Source: JAAUTS01 sp034440395 (GTDB lineage: Bacteria > Verrucomicrobiota > Verrucomicrobiia > Methylacidiphilales > JAAUTS01). From it: a stretch of 64,000 nucleotides of DNA. The DNA lies in the NCBI GenBank assembly GCA_034440395.1, contig JAWXBW010000064.1, positions 1-64,000 of the forward strand, in the 5' to 3' direction. Positions 25,690 to 35,323 of this stretch are shown piece by piece; position 1 is the first letter of the stretch; every line of letters begins with the position of its first letter. Both the position numbers and the translations under genes were made by a program. Under the pieces are notes generated by a model, which had not been told where the DNA came from, did no database searches, and saw nothing but the letters and a program-made list of their open reading frames with translations.

Positions 25690-27879
25690 TCAACGCAAAA
25701 ATGCTTCGTGCAGGCCGCCGTCTACGGTGATGATTTGCCCCGTCGTTTTGCTCAAACGCTGACTCACAAGGAGGAAGTAAGCTTCGGCTTGGTCGGCAGG
25801 CGTAATGGGTGCTTTAGTCAGAGTGCGGTCTGCGTAGAACTGCGCCAGCTTACTCACGAGGGATTCAGTGGCTTCTTCTTCAGTGTAAGGAATGTTGTAT
25901 TTAGCGAGGGAGCCGATGACTCGGTCGCGGGGGAACATGGCGCTGCCTTGGACTACGGTGGCGGGTGCCACGCCGTTGACGCGCACGAGCGGGCTGAGTT
26001 CGACGGCGAGTTCGCGCACGAGGTGGTTAGCCGCAGCTTTGGAGGTGTCGTAGGCGAGGCTGCCTTTTTTAGCGACAGCGGCGTTGGCACTGGTGGTGAG
26101 GACGAGGTTGGCTTTGAGGCCTTGTTCTTTCCATGATTTTAGAGCTTCGTCGGCGACGAGGTAGCTGCCCGTGACGTTGATGTTAAAGGTCAGAGCCCAT
26201 TTATCATCAGGTATGTGGCCGCTGGTGTCGCTCGGGACGAAGACGCCGGCGGTGACGCAGATGTGGTCAAAGCCACCATAGGCGAGGGCAACTTGGTCAA
26301 GCATGGCGCGGATGGAGCTGCGATCGGTAATGTTAGCGGCAAGACCGACGGCGGGGCCGCAACCGCTCAGGCCTGAGCCAGCGACGCCGATACCGAGTCC
26401 ATTTTTATCGGTGATTTCTTTAGCGGTGGCTTCGGCAGCTTCTTTATTAAGATCAACGCAAACGATATGGGCGCCTTCCTTAACGAGGCGATGGGCTGTT
26501 TCTTTACCGATGCCTGAGCCTGCGCCGATGACGATAACGGTTTGGCGAGCCAGTTCTTTTTCCGCAGGCATACGTTGGAGTTTAGCTTCTTCGAGCAGCC
26601 AGTATTCGATGTCGAAGGCTTCTTGCTGAGGCAGGGCGATGTATTCATCAATGGCTTCAGCACCACGCATGACTTCGACGGCACAGTTATAAAACTCTGC
26701 CGTAACGCGGGATTCAGATTTATCCTTACCCCAAGCGATCATGCCAAGGCCCGGGATGAGAACGACAGTTGGGTTTGGGTCGCGCATGGCGGGGGAATTA
26801 GCGTGCTTACATTTGTTATAGTAAGCGGCGTAGTCTTTACGGTATTGAATGAGGGCGGCGGCGAGCAGTTTTTTTAGCTCGGCTAGGTCTCCTGAGGCTG
26901 GATCCCAAGCGACGTAGAGGGGTTTGATTTTAGTGCGGAGGAAATGGTCAGGACAACTGGTGCCGAGTTCGGCGAGGCGGGGAGCATCTTTTGAATTAAC
27001 GAAGCGGAGAATTTTTTCGTCATCCTGAACGGTGCCGATGAAACGTTTTTGTTGGCTGATTTGACCACGGAGCCATGGGAGAATGGACGCGAAGGTTTTA
27101 TTGCGCACTTCTTGGTCGAGAGATTTATAACGAGCACCGCCGAAGGCTGTGGTATCACCGCCTTTTTCGGAGTATTTTTTTTCAATATAAGCAGAGGCTT
27201 TTTCGATGAAGGCTAAGGTAAGTTCGTAGCATTTTTTATCGTCGTTATCCCATGAGATGAAGCCATGCTGCCCCATCATGATGGCTTGGGTTTTGGGATT
27301 TTTCTTGGAAATATCTTGCATGGCCAAGCCAAGCTCGAAGCCTGGGCGCATCCATGGAACGTAGTCCATTTCACCATTGAAGATTTCTTGAGTAAGTTTT
27401 TCGCAGTGGCGGCTTGCCGCAATGGCAATGACGGCGTTGGGATGCATATGATCGACGTGTTTGCCCGGGACGAAGCTGTGGAGCGGCGTGTCAATGGAGG
27501 AGGCGCGGGGGTTGAGGTTAAAGGTAGTGTGGAAATACATGGCCACCATTTCATCTTCGGCGGGAGCTTTCAGACCTTTGTCGCTGCGGGCGGCATAGAC
27601 TTTTTGGAGGCCGAGAAGTTTATCTTGATAGAGGGAGGAGAAATTATCTTTTTTCGAGGTGCGTAAGTCGCCGCCTGAGCCTTTGACCCAGAGGACTTCA
27701 ACCGGTTGGCCAGAGAGGGGATCTTTTTCCATAATTTTGGAAGAAGTGTTACCGCCGCCTGTGTTAGTGATGCGTTGATCAGAACCGAGACAGTTGGAGC
27801 GATAGACGAGTCGTTCTACGGGCGAAAGTTTAGCAGCTGTGACGTCGTTCCAGAGATTGTTAACGTAGTGATACTTCAT
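25690..27879 (-). CDS. Bifunctional rhamnulose-1-phosphate aldolase / short-chain dehydrogenase
   Basis: A 729-residue two-domain enzyme. Residues 1 to about 400 are a class II (zinc) aldolase domain starting near NTGGGNTSSK, with WVKGSGGDL and histidine pairs for zinc (HSFVPGKHVDHMHP). Residues about 450-729 are an SDR domain with VIGAGSGIGKETAHRL, catalytic YDTSKAA and a C-terminal GQIITVDGG. Enzymes of this design (RhaEW/YuxG type) split L-rhamnulose- or L-fuculose-1-phosphate into dihydroxyacetone phosphate and L-lactaldehyde, and the SDR half oxidises the aldehyde. It diverges from the deoR-kinase-aldolase-fucI genes across 118 bp, which presumably hold a shared control region. Confidence 0.88.
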   Translation of the reverse strand: MKYHYVNNLWNDVTAAKLSPVERLVYRSNCLGSDQRITNTGGGNTSSKIMEKDPLSGQPVEVLWVKGSGGDLRTSKKDNFSSLYQDKLLGLQKVYAARSDKGLKAPAEDEMVAMYFHTTFNLNPRASSIDTPLHSFVPGKHVDHMHPNAVIAIAASRHCEKLTQEIFNGEMDYVPWMRPGFELGLAMQDISKKNPKTQAIMMGQHGFISWDNDDKKCYELTLAFIEKASAYIEKKYSEKGGDTTAFGGARYKSLDQEVRNKTFASILPWLRGQISQQKRFIGTVQDDEKILRFVNSKDAPRLAELGTSCPDHFLRTKIKPLYVAWDPASGDLAELKKLLAAALIQYRKDYAAYYNKCKHANSPAMRDPNPTVVLIPGLGMIAWGKDKSESRVTAEFYNCAVEVMRGAEAIDEYIALPQQEAFDIEYWLLEEAKLQRMPAEKELARQTVIVIGAGSGIGKETAHRLVKEGAHIVCVDLNKEAAEATAKEITDKNGLGIGVAGSGLSGCGPAVGLAANITDRSSIRAMLDQVALAYGGFDHICVTAGVFVPSDTSGHIPDDKWALTFNINVTGSYLVADEALKSWKEQGLKANLVLTTSANAAVAKKGSLAYDTSKAAANHLVRELAVELSPLVRVNGVAPATVVQGSAMFPRDRVIGSLAKYNIPYTEEEATESLVSKLAQFYADRTLTKAPITPADQAEAYFLLVSQRLSKTTGQIITVDGGLHEAFLR

Positions 27880-27997
27880 AAATGATCTAGTGTTATGTTT
27901 GTTTATCTGTGCTTAGTTGGTTATTTGTTGTATTAAAGCATTGACGCTTGCATTTAATCAAGTAAAAACATAAAGAATCCATCAAATCCCATTTACC
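27880..27997. promoter_or_regulatory. Divergent control region of the deoxysugar locus
   Basis: This 118-bp AT-rich gap separates the divergent aldolase-dehydrogenase gene and the DeoR-type regulator gene. It must contain both promoters and, by the usual arrangement, the operator of the adjacent regulator. I see no clear palindrome or perfect promoter hexamers. Confidence 0.4.
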
Positions 27998-28756
27998 ATG
28001 CTCGCATTAGAAAGACATCGCCATATTATCGATTTGGTTCAGGCGCAAGGAAGTATTCGCACAGGCGAGGTGGCGTCGAGCCTTAATGTGACGGAGGAGA
28101 CGATTCGGCGTGATCTAGAGAAATTGGAATCGGATGGTCAACTCGTGCGCACCCATGGGGGAGCTTTGGTAACAGAGAAGCACCGCCGCGAATTACCCTT
28201 TTATGAGCGTGAAGGAACTCTCATGGAGGAGAAGCGGCGGATGGCGGAGGCGGCCTTACGCAGGATTGAGGCGGGCGACACGATTGCGGTGGATGCTAGC
28301 TCGACGGCTTTGCAGCTGGTGAAGTTACTGCCTGATATGCCTCTAACGGTGCTAACTAATGCGATGCAAGTGGTGGTGGAACTTTCTACTCGTGAGCAGG
28401 TTAAAGTCATTAGTACGGGCGGGCTCTTACAGCACGGTTCGCTTTCTTTTAATGGTGCGTTGGCGGAGATGGCGTTAGAACGCTATCATGTGAACCGACT
28501 TTTTTTTTCCTGTCGTGGAGTGGATCCCGTGCGCGGATTGAGCGAGGCACATGATGAGGGAGCGCGATTAAAACGGAAGATGTTGGAGTTAGCGGACGAG
28601 GCTATCTTGTTAGCTGATCATAGTAAGCTTGGGCTGCGTTCGTCTTTCTATTTTGCTGGGGTTGGAGAAGCGGATCTTTTATTGACGGATGCAGGAGCGG
28701 ATAGGAGTGTGGTAGGGGATCTTGAGAAAGCTGGGCTGAAGGTGCAAATAGTTTAA
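27998..28756 (+). CDS. DeoR-family transcriptional repressor
   Basis: A 252-residue regulator. The N-terminal winged helix-turn-helix (ERHRHIIDLVQAQGSIRTGE, then LNVTEETIRRDLEKLES and RTHGGAL) is the DeoR signature; residues about 75-250 are the sugar-phosphate-sensing domain (AVDASSTALQLVKLL, DEAILLADHSKLG). Members of this family usually repress sugar catabolic operons until a phosphorylated intermediate binds. Its position at the head of the kinase-aldolase-isomerase genes and opposite the aldolase-dehydrogenase makes it their likely local regulator, with fuculose- or rhamnulose-1-phosphate the plausible signal. Confidence 0.9.
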   Translation: MLALERHRHIIDLVQAQGSIRTGEVASSLNVTEETIRRDLEKLESDGQLVRTHGGALVTEKHRRELPFYEREGTLMEEKRRMAEAALRRIEAGDTIAVDASSTALQLVKLLPDMPLTVLTNAMQVVVELSTREQVKVISTGGLLQHGSLSFNGALAEMALERYHVNRLFFSCRGVDPVRGLSEAHDEGARLKRKMLELADEAILLADHSKLGLRSSFYFAGVGEADLLLTDAGADRSVVGDLEKAGLKVQIV

Positions 28757-28772
28757 AAAGATATCTGCGTTT

Positions 28773-30209
28773 ATGAGTAATAGAAAAATTTATTTAGCGG
28801 TAGATTTAGGCGCTAGCAGTGGGCGCGTTTTGGCAGGTATTTATGACGGGGAAACAATAGAGCTGCGTGAGTTAAATCGTTTTCCGAGCGAAGCCTTTCA
28901 AAAAGACGGGAGTTGGCACTGGAAGTTTGACTCCATTTTCTCCCATATTAAAAAAGGCATAGCTTTAGCAACGGCTGAGTATGGGGAAGCAGTGATTTCT
29001 TTAGGCGTGGATACGTGGGGGGTGGATTACGGCTTGATTGATGGGGAAGGGAACTTATTAGAGCAACCCTACCAGTATCGCGATAGTCGCACCGATGGGA
29101 TGATGGAAAAGGCTTATGGGCTTATGCCGAAGTCAGAAATCTACCAGCGGACGGGGATTCAGTTCATGTTTTTTAACACATTATTTCAACTCCTAGGCGA
29201 GCAAAATTCTGGGCGTAGTTTGATGGAGAAGGCTGATCGTTTGTTGTTTATGCCCGACTTGGTAAATTATTTTTTAACAGGCCGTAAGGTCAATGAGCGT
29301 TCGATTGCCAGCACGGGTCAGTTATTGGATGCAAGGTCGCAGAGTTGGGATCACGAGTTGTTAAAAGCCATGGGTTTTCCTGCCTCGATATTTGGGGAAT
29401 TGGTGGAGGCGGGGACGGTGCTAGGTGAATTGAAGCCTGAACTGGCGAGGGAGCTAGGATCAAGCACGCTGAAGGTGGTGGCCGTGGGTTGTCATGACAC
29501 GGCCTCGGCTGTGGCGGGTGTTCCTGCGTTGGAAGCGGATCCTGTTTTTTTAAGCTCGGGGACCTGGTCACTGATCGGGCGGGAGTTAAGTTGCCCAATC
29601 TTAACGACGGAAAGTTTTAAGGAAGGTTTTTCTAATGAAGGTGGGGTTTTAGACACGACTCGATTTTTAAAGAATATCGCTGGCATGTGGCTAGTCCAAG
29701 AATGTAAAAAGAAGTGGGACGAACAAGGGCAGGAAATCAGCTTCGGAGAATTAGTCGAGCTGGCACAGAAGGAGAGTGGGGCTTTAGGACTGATTGACCC
29801 AGATGCTAAGGAGTTCCAAGCTCCAGCGGATATGCCAAAGGCGATTGCGGATTACTGTCGGGCGAGGGGACAGGCGGTGCCAGAGAGGCCTGGGCAATTC
29901 GTGCGGATGATTCTAGAAAGCTTAGCGGATCGTTATGCAGAGGTGAAAGTTTCGCTAGAAAAAGTGACGGGACGTGAGGTGAAAAAAATCTACATCGTCG
30001 GAGGTGGATCGCAGAATCGGCTCTTGAACCAATTAGCTGCTAATGCCACGGGCTGTGAAATCGTAGCGGGACCAGTTGAGGCCACTTCGTTGGGGAATAT
30101 TTTAATGCAAATGATTGCTAGTGGAGACTTGAAGGATTTAAAGGAAGGTCGCAGATTAGTAGCAAAGTCTTTTGCGGTAGAAACATTTCTGCCAAATATT
30201 AAAAATTAA
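28773..30209 (+). CDS. rhaB: Rhamnulokinase/fuculokinase-type FGGY sugar kinase
   Basis: A 478-residue FGGY-family kinase. AVDLGASSGRVLAG is the N-terminal phosphate-binding motif and is RhaB-like; GVDTWGVDYGL and the C-terminal IVGGGSQNRLLNQLAA are also rhamnulokinase-typical. It phosphorylates a ketose at C1. Because the only isomerase in this operon is of the fucose type, L-fuculose may be the true substrate, or the enzyme may act on both sugars. It follows deoR by 16 bases and precedes the class II aldolase by seven, supporting one transcript. Confidence 0.85.
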   Translation: MSNRKIYLAVDLGASSGRVLAGIYDGETIELRELNRFPSEAFQKDGSWHWKFDSIFSHIKKGIALATAEYGEAVISLGVDTWGVDYGLIDGEGNLLEQPYQYRDSRTDGMMEKAYGLMPKSEIYQRTGIQFMFFNTLFQLLGEQNSGRSLMEKADRLLFMPDLVNYFLTGRKVNERSIASTGQLLDARSQSWDHELLKAMGFPASIFGELVEAGTVLGELKPELARELGSSTLKVVAVGCHDTASAVAGVPALEADPVFLSSGTWSLIGRELSCPILTTESFKEGFSNEGGVLDTTRFLKNIAGMWLVQECKKKWDEQGQEISFGELVELAQKESGALGLIDPDAKEFQAPADMPKAIADYCRARGQAVPERPGQFVRMILESLADRYAEVKVSLEKVTGREVKKIYIVGGGSQNRLLNQLAANATGCEIVAGPVEATSLGNILMQMIASGDLKDLKEGRRLVAKSFAVETFLPNIKN

Positions 30210-30216
30210 AAACTGT

Positions 30217-30975
30217 ATGAGTGAACTTTTAGATCGGTTAGTGACCTTGTCCCATGAACTGGGTAGGGAAGAAAGAAAACTGGCAATACTTGGTGAGGGT
30301 AATACTAGTGCAGACATCGGGGATGGAACTTTTTGGATCAAGGGTTCTGGCAGCTCTCTGGGCACGATGCAGCCGCAGCAATTTTCCCGGGTGAAGCGTC
30401 AAGAGGTATTAGACTTCGTGGACAGGGACGCTACGGAACAGGAAGTGCAGGATTTTTTACAGGCCAGTCGAGTGGATGTCTCCCAACCTCATCCTTCGGT
30501 AGAGACTTTTCTTCATGCACTTTGTATGGAGCTAGGTGGGGCGAAGTTTGTCGGACACACGCATACGGAATCTATGCTTTCTATTTTAGCCAGTAAAGCT
30601 GGAGCGGAGCCTTTCTTACGACATATCTATCCCGATGTGATCGTGGTGTGCGGGCGTCATGTAGCGGTAGTGCCTTATGTGGACCCCGGTTTGGAATTAG
30701 CTCAAGCGGTGCGGGCGGAGTTGATTCGTTATCAAGAAAAACACGGCAAGGGACCGAAGCTTCTCCTGATGGTTAATCATGGACCCGTAGCTTTAGGGCA
30801 AACAGAAAAAGAAGTTTTAAATATTTTATTAATGGCGGATAAGTGGGCCAGAGCTTTAAACCAAACTCACGCTTGGGGTGGACCTAACTATATGAGTGAG
30901 GTCGATTCTGACCGTATTGATAGCCGACTTGACGAACATTTTAGACGTAAACAAATTTTAGCCGCTAACAAATAA
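30217..30975 (+). CDS. Class II aldolase/adducin family protein
   Basis: A 252-residue class II aldolase-fold protein. GEGNTSADI and WIKGSGSSLG form the phosphate-binding region, and HTHTES with a distal NHGPVALG supplies zinc-binding histidines. Single-domain relatives include L-fuculose-1-phosphate aldolase, though the sequence differs from classic FucA. It overlaps in apparent role with the aldolase half of the divergent 729-residue enzyme, so the two may act on different sugar phosphates. The spacing to neighbours (7 and 25 bases) shows it belongs to the operon. Confidence 0.8.
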   Translation: MSELLDRLVTLSHELGREERKLAILGEGNTSADIGDGTFWIKGSGSSLGTMQPQQFSRVKRQEVLDFVDRDATEQEVQDFLQASRVDVSQPHPSVETFLHALCMELGGAKFVGHTHTESMLSILASKAGAEPFLRHIYPDVIVVCGRHVAVVPYVDPGLELAQAVRAELIRYQEKHGKGPKLLLMVNHGPVALGQTEKEVLNILLMADKWARALNQTHAWGGPNYMSEVDSDRIDSRLDEHFRRKQILAANK

Positions 30976-31000
30976 GTAAACCACCAACACAAACAAATTC

Positions 31001-32803
31001 ATGAAAAACCAAACATACAGCTGCTGGCAAGGAAAACTACCCCGTATTGGAATTCGTCCCACGATCGACGGACGTCTGGGCGGTGTGCGTGAGTCGTTAG
31101 ACACGATTACGTTGAACATGGCGAAGAGTGTGGCTAAATTAATTTCCTCCACCCTGCGCTATCCAAACGGAGAGCCAGTGGAGTGTGTGGTGCCTCCAAC
31201 CTGTATCGGTGGCGCAGCGGAAGCGGCCTTAGTGGCGGAGCAGTTCCAAAATGAGAACGTAGGTGTTTCCCTAACGGTGACGCCTTGCTGGTGCTACGGT
31301 TCAGAAACGATGGATCAAGATCCATTGATCCCGAAAGCGGTCTGGGGTTTCAATGGCACAGAACGTCCTGGTGCTGTATATTTGGCCGCTGTGCTTTCTG
31401 GGCACACACAAAAAGGTTGGCCTGCTTTCGGCATCTATGGCCGTGATGTGCAGGATGCAGGCGACACAAAAATCCCAAACGACGTTTCAGAAAAAATCTT
31501 ACAGTTCGCCCGCGCTGGTTTAGCTGTGGCCTTAATGAAGGGTAAGTCCTATCTAGCCATGGGCGGAACCTCCATGGGTATCGCGGGCTCCATTGTGGAT
31601 CAAAGTTTCTTTGAGCGCACCTTAGGTATGCGGGTAGAATCAATCGATATGACAGAGTTTATCCGTCGCATGGATAAAGGCATCTACGATCAAGCAGAAT
31701 ATAAAAAAGCACTTACTTGGGTTAAAAAGAATTGCAAAGAAGGCAAGGACTATAACTCCGCTAAAACGAAACGTGACCGTGCTCACCTCGACAAGGAATG
31801 GGAATGGTCCGTGCAGATGGCTTTAATTGCTCGGGATCTCATGATTGGTAATCCAGCGCTAGATGAAATAGGTTACGGTGAAGAAAGCTATGGGCATAAC
31901 GCCATCGTCAGTGGTTTTCAAGGTCAACGTCAATGGACAGATCATTGCCCAAATGGTGATTTCATGGAAGCGATCCTTAGCTCATCCTTCGACTGGAACG
32001 GCATACGCGAACCGTTTATGGTGGCCACAGAAAACGATGCGCTTAATGGTGTGACCATGTTGTTCGGACACCTCTTAACAAACACCGCACAGGTTTTTGC
32101 TGATGTCCGCACCTACTGGAGCCCTGATGCGGTCAAGCGCGTGGCGGGTCATAAATTAACAGGCACAGCTGCAGGTGGATTTCTCCATTTGATTAACTCA
32201 GGCCCTGCTGCTTTAGATGGATCTGGTGAGCAAAGTGTTAAAGGCAAGGCCGCCATGAAGCCCTTCTGGGATATAACTGAATCTGAAGCGAAAAAGTGTT
32301 TAGATGCGACGAGTTGGCACCCCTCTATTACGGAATATTTCCCTGGCGGCGGATGGTCCACTCGTTATACCACGAAGGGCGGCATGCCTGTAACCATCGC
32401 CCGTTTGAACTTGGTTTATGGTCTAGGACCGGCACTACAGATCGCAGAAGGCTGGTCGGTCGAGCTACCTAAAAAAGTTAATGACATCTTAGATCAACGC
32501 ACTAATCCTACGTGGCCTACGACGTGGTTCGCTCCTCGCACGGGCGGCACAGGTGTCTTTCGAGATGTTTACTCCGTCATGAATGCGTGGGGCGCAAATC
32601 ACTGCGCTTTGAGCTACGGACACATCGGGTCTGAATTGATCACTCTAGCTTCCATGCTACGCATCCCCGTTTACATGCACAACGTGGCAGAAGACAAGGT
32701 GTTCCGTCCAAGTTATTGGACATCTTTTGGAACTAATGACCATCAAGGTGCCGACTTCCGCGCTTGTGAAACACTTGGGCCTCTTTACGGAAAAAGAGGT
32801 TAA
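31001..32803 (+). CDS. fucI: L-fucose isomerase
   Basis: A 600-residue isomerase converting L-fucose to L-fuculose. RIGIRPTIDGR and GVRES at the N-terminus and MVATENDALNGVTMLFGH with FADVRTYWSPDAV are FucI hallmarks; the Glu of ATEND and the Asp of ADVRTYW are the metal-binding catalytic pair (Glu337 and Asp361 in E. coli). Length is normal. It is the last catabolic gene of the operon. No sugar transporter or microcompartment shell gene is present in the window, so uptake must be encoded elsewhere. Confidence 0.95.
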   Translation: MKNQTYSCWQGKLPRIGIRPTIDGRLGGVRESLDTITLNMAKSVAKLISSTLRYPNGEPVECVVPPTCIGGAAEAALVAEQFQNENVGVSLTVTPCWCYGSETMDQDPLIPKAVWGFNGTERPGAVYLAAVLSGHTQKGWPAFGIYGRDVQDAGDTKIPNDVSEKILQFARAGLAVALMKGKSYLAMGGTSMGIAGSIVDQSFFERTLGMRVESIDMTEFIRRMDKGIYDQAEYKKALTWVKKNCKEGKDYNSAKTKRDRAHLDKEWEWSVQMALIARDLMIGNPALDEIGYGEESYGHNAIVSGFQGQRQWTDHCPNGDFMEAILSSSFDWNGIREPFMVATENDALNGVTMLFGHLLTNTAQVFADVRTYWSPDAVKRVAGHKLTGTAAGGFLHLINSGPAALDGSGEQSVKGKAAMKPFWDITESEAKKCLDATSWHPSITEYFPGGGWSTRYTTKGGMPVTIARLNLVYGLGPALQIAEGWSVELPKKVNDILDQRTNPTWPTTWFAPRTGGTGVFRDVYSVMNAWGANHCALSYGHIGSELITLASMLRIPVYMHNVAEDKVFRPSYWTSFGTNDHQGADFRACETLGPLYGKRG

Positions 32804-32834
32804 ATTACAAGCCCGTCGTCCTTGACCATTTACC

Positions 32835-34334
32835 ATGAACCAATCCTCATTTATAGATAACCCAGATGTAGTGCTCATCGGCAGCGGTGTCATGTCCGCC
32901 AATCTCGGAGCTATGCTGAAACGTTTAGAGCCTAAGCTCAAAATTCAGCTCTATGAAGTGACAGAAGACTTGGCACAAGAAAGCTCTAACGGTTGGAACA
33001 ATGCGGGAACTGGGCATGCTGGTATTTGCGAGCTTAGCTACACGCCGAAACGTGAAGCGGATGGTACGGTTAAGGTGGATAAGGCGGTAGAGATATTCGA
33101 ACAGTTCCAACGCTCAAAAGAATTTTGGAGCTACGCCGTGAGTACGGGCATGATTAATAATCCAAAAGAATTTATTAATCCTGTTCCACACCTTAGCTTC
33201 GTGCATGGACAAGACCAAGTGGACTTTCTCCGGGCACGTCATGCGGGCATGTCCGCCCATCATTTTTTTGAAGAGATGGAGTATTCTACAGATCCAGAAA
33301 AAATCCACAAATGGGCACCGCTTTTAACCGAAGGTCGCTCGAACATCCCTATCGCAGCGACTCGTATGATGGGTGGGACGGATGTGAATTTCGGTGTCGT
33401 CTCCCACAAGCTCCTGCATTGGCTGGGGCAGCAAGAGGGCTGCGGCATTGCTTGCAATCATCGGGTCGTGGGATTAGAGGAACAGGGGGGTAATTGGAAA
33501 TTAACCATTCGCAATCTAATGACGAATAAACTCCGTCATAGCACAGCAAAATTTATTTTTATCGGCGCTGGCGGAGGGAGTTTAACCTTGCTTCAAAAAT
33601 CTGGAATCCACGAAAGCAAAGGATTGGGCGGTTTTCCTATCGGCGGGCAATGGTTAGTCTGTGACAAGCCAGAGATCGTAGCTAGACATCAAGCAAAAGT
33701 TTATGGACAAGCTCTCGCCACGGCTCCAACCATGGCGGTGCCACACCTAGATACTCGTGTTTTAGATGGAAAGAAGACCTTGCTCTTCGGACCTTTTGCG
33801 GCGTGGACGACAAAGTTTCTCCATAAAAAAGGTAGTTACCTAGACTTACCCTTATCAGTTAAATTAGACAATCTGGCCACCCTCATTAAAATTGGTTTAT
33901 ATAATATCGATTTAGTAAAGTACCTGATTCAGCAAGGCACGCAAAGCATGGCGGATCGCATGAAGGTTTTGCACGTCTTCTATCCATCCGCCCAAACTAA
34001 GGATTGGAAGTTGATAGATGCAGGCATCCGGGTTCAGGCCATAAAAAAAACAGATGGAGAAGCTGGAATTGTCCACTATGGCACGGAAGTCATTACTAAT
34101 GCTAGCCGCACGATATCCGCCCTGTTAGGAGCTTCTCCTGGAGCTTCGGTTTCTGTTCACGTTATGCTGGAAGTAATTAAAAACTGTTTTCCTGAACTTC
34201 TGAAAACACCAGAAGGCCACTCCCGCATGAAGGAAATGATTCCTACTTATGACGAGGATATTAAAAGGCCAGAATTAGCCGAGCGTTTTAAAGCAGTCAG
34301 CCAGAAGACGGATGAGATACTTGAGTTGATATAA
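32835..34334 (+). CDS. mqo: Malate:quinone oxidoreductase
   Basis: A 499-residue membrane-associated flavoenzyme oxidising malate to oxaloacetate and passing electrons to quinone. The FAD-binding motif is VVLIGSGVMSANLGAML, followed by NGWNNAGTGHAG and CELSYTPK, which are diagnostic of Mqo; the C-terminus has LLGASPGASVSVHVMLEVI. It lies 31 bases after fucI, so it may be read from the same transcript, but its function is central metabolism. Its quinol product would feed the alternative complex III encoded at 45393-53203. Confidence 0.95.
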   Translation: MNQSSFIDNPDVVLIGSGVMSANLGAMLKRLEPKLKIQLYEVTEDLAQESSNGWNNAGTGHAGICELSYTPKREADGTVKVDKAVEIFEQFQRSKEFWSYAVSTGMINNPKEFINPVPHLSFVHGQDQVDFLRARHAGMSAHHFFEEMEYSTDPEKIHKWAPLLTEGRSNIPIAATRMMGGTDVNFGVVSHKLLHWLGQQEGCGIACNHRVVGLEEQGGNWKLTIRNLMTNKLRHSTAKFIFIGAGGGSLTLLQKSGIHESKGLGGFPIGGQWLVCDKPEIVARHQAKVYGQALATAPTMAVPHLDTRVLDGKKTLLFGPFAAWTTKFLHKKGSYLDLPLSVKLDNLATLIKIGLYNIDLVKYLIQQGTQSMADRMKVLHVFYPSAQTKDWKLIDAGIRVQAIKKTDGEAGIVHYGTEVITNASRTISALLGASPGASVSVHVMLEVIKNCFPELLKTPEGHSRMKEMIPTYDEDIKRPELAERFKAVSQKTDEILELI

Positions 34335-34360
34335 ATAAGGGCTCTTGCGCTATGGAGCAA

Positions 34361-35275
34361 TCAATCTTGATTTTTCTTAATTAATTGTTTTTTCAGTTCG
34401 GCTAACGACTTTTCCATCTGAGCCAATGTGGTTTCAATTTCCTTAATTGAATGAGATTGAGTAGCGGAAGCCTCTTCAGCTTCTTGGTGCATTTCGCTCA
34501 TGCTGTTCACCACGACACCGATTAGTAGGTTCAGCATAATCATGGTGCCAAAAAGAATAAAGCTGACGAAGTAAGCTGCTGCGATAAGTGGTTGACCGAG
34601 GGATTCTCTCGCCAGACCCATCATTTGATCTCCCCCGAATTGATCGGAGCCATACATCTGGGTTTTCAGGATTTCTGCCCAACCTTCAAGTGTCACGACT
34701 TGAAATAGGGTAAGCATGGAGTTTTGAATAGTTCCAAAATGGAGGGGATCATTGAGTCCAAAGAAAACCGTGCCCATGACGGCATACATGTAAACTAGTA
34801 AGACAAGGAGCAAGGCTACGTAACCCATCGAGGGCACACTACGCAGAAGAGCACCGACCAGAATTTGCAGTCGGGGCAGGACGGATATTAGTCGCAGCAC
34901 TCTAAGAATTCGAACCAGACGCAGCACGGCGGCGAACTCACTATCTAAGGGAAGAAGGCAGATAGCGACGATAATGAAATCAAAGACATTCCAAGGATCG
35001 TTAAAAAAGTGTAGAAAATTTCTTCCGTGGGAAAGGAGTTTTAATGCGATCTCAATGACAAAAATGCCAATAATCATTTTATCTAGTGCATGGAGGAGGT
35101 TGCCCCATTTGGCCATGACGGAGGGATACGTTTCCAGTCCCATGACGATTCCAGTGAACACAATGATTCCGATGATAAAACGTTGAAACCAAATTGATTC
35201 AGTGATGGTGCGGGCGAGGGTGGGCATGGGATTAAGAAAGAGCGTTCTGATGGGAATGCAAGCTTTAGTCGACAA
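34361..35275 (-). CDS. One-domain voltage-gated cation channel (BacNav/BacCav type)
   Basis: A 304-residue six-helix channel subunit that would assemble as a tetramer. S4 carries arginines every third residue (R119, R122, R125, R128 in LRLVRILRVLRLI). The pore loop has the selectivity filter TLEGWAE (195-201), compared with TLESWAS in NaChBac. The C-terminus (about 265-304) is a heptad-like coiled coil typical of the family. The start is uncertain: a TTG at 35275 gives the longer form, while ATG 35227 would begin MPTLARTITES, just before S1. The Gly in the filter makes calcium or mixed permeability possible. It follows hpnD-hpnE on the same strand after 48 bases. Confidence 0.9.
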   Translation of the reverse strand: MSTKACIPIRTLFLNPMPTLARTITESIWFQRFIIGIIVFTGIVMGLETYPSVMAKWGNLLHALDKMIIGIFVIEIALKLLSHGRNFLHFFNDPWNVFDFIIVAICLLPLDSEFAAVLRLVRILRVLRLISVLPRLQILVGALLRSVPSMGYVALLLVLLVYMYAVMGTVFFGLNDPLHFGTIQNSMLTLFQVVTLEGWAEILKTQMYGSDQFGGDQMMGLARESLGQPLIAAAYFVSFILFGTMIMLNLLIGVVVNSMSEMHQEAEEASATQSHSIKEIETTLAQMEKSLAELKKQLIKKNQD

Positions 35276-35323
35276 ACTCTTGGCACTTAAACGTGGCGCG
35301 AGTTGCTGGCTTATCTGGACTGG

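Noticed and set aside
26303..27666. Several plus-strand open frames over the aldolase-dehydrogenase gene
   Set aside because: They are shadows of the minus-strand gene, which has full domain motifs.
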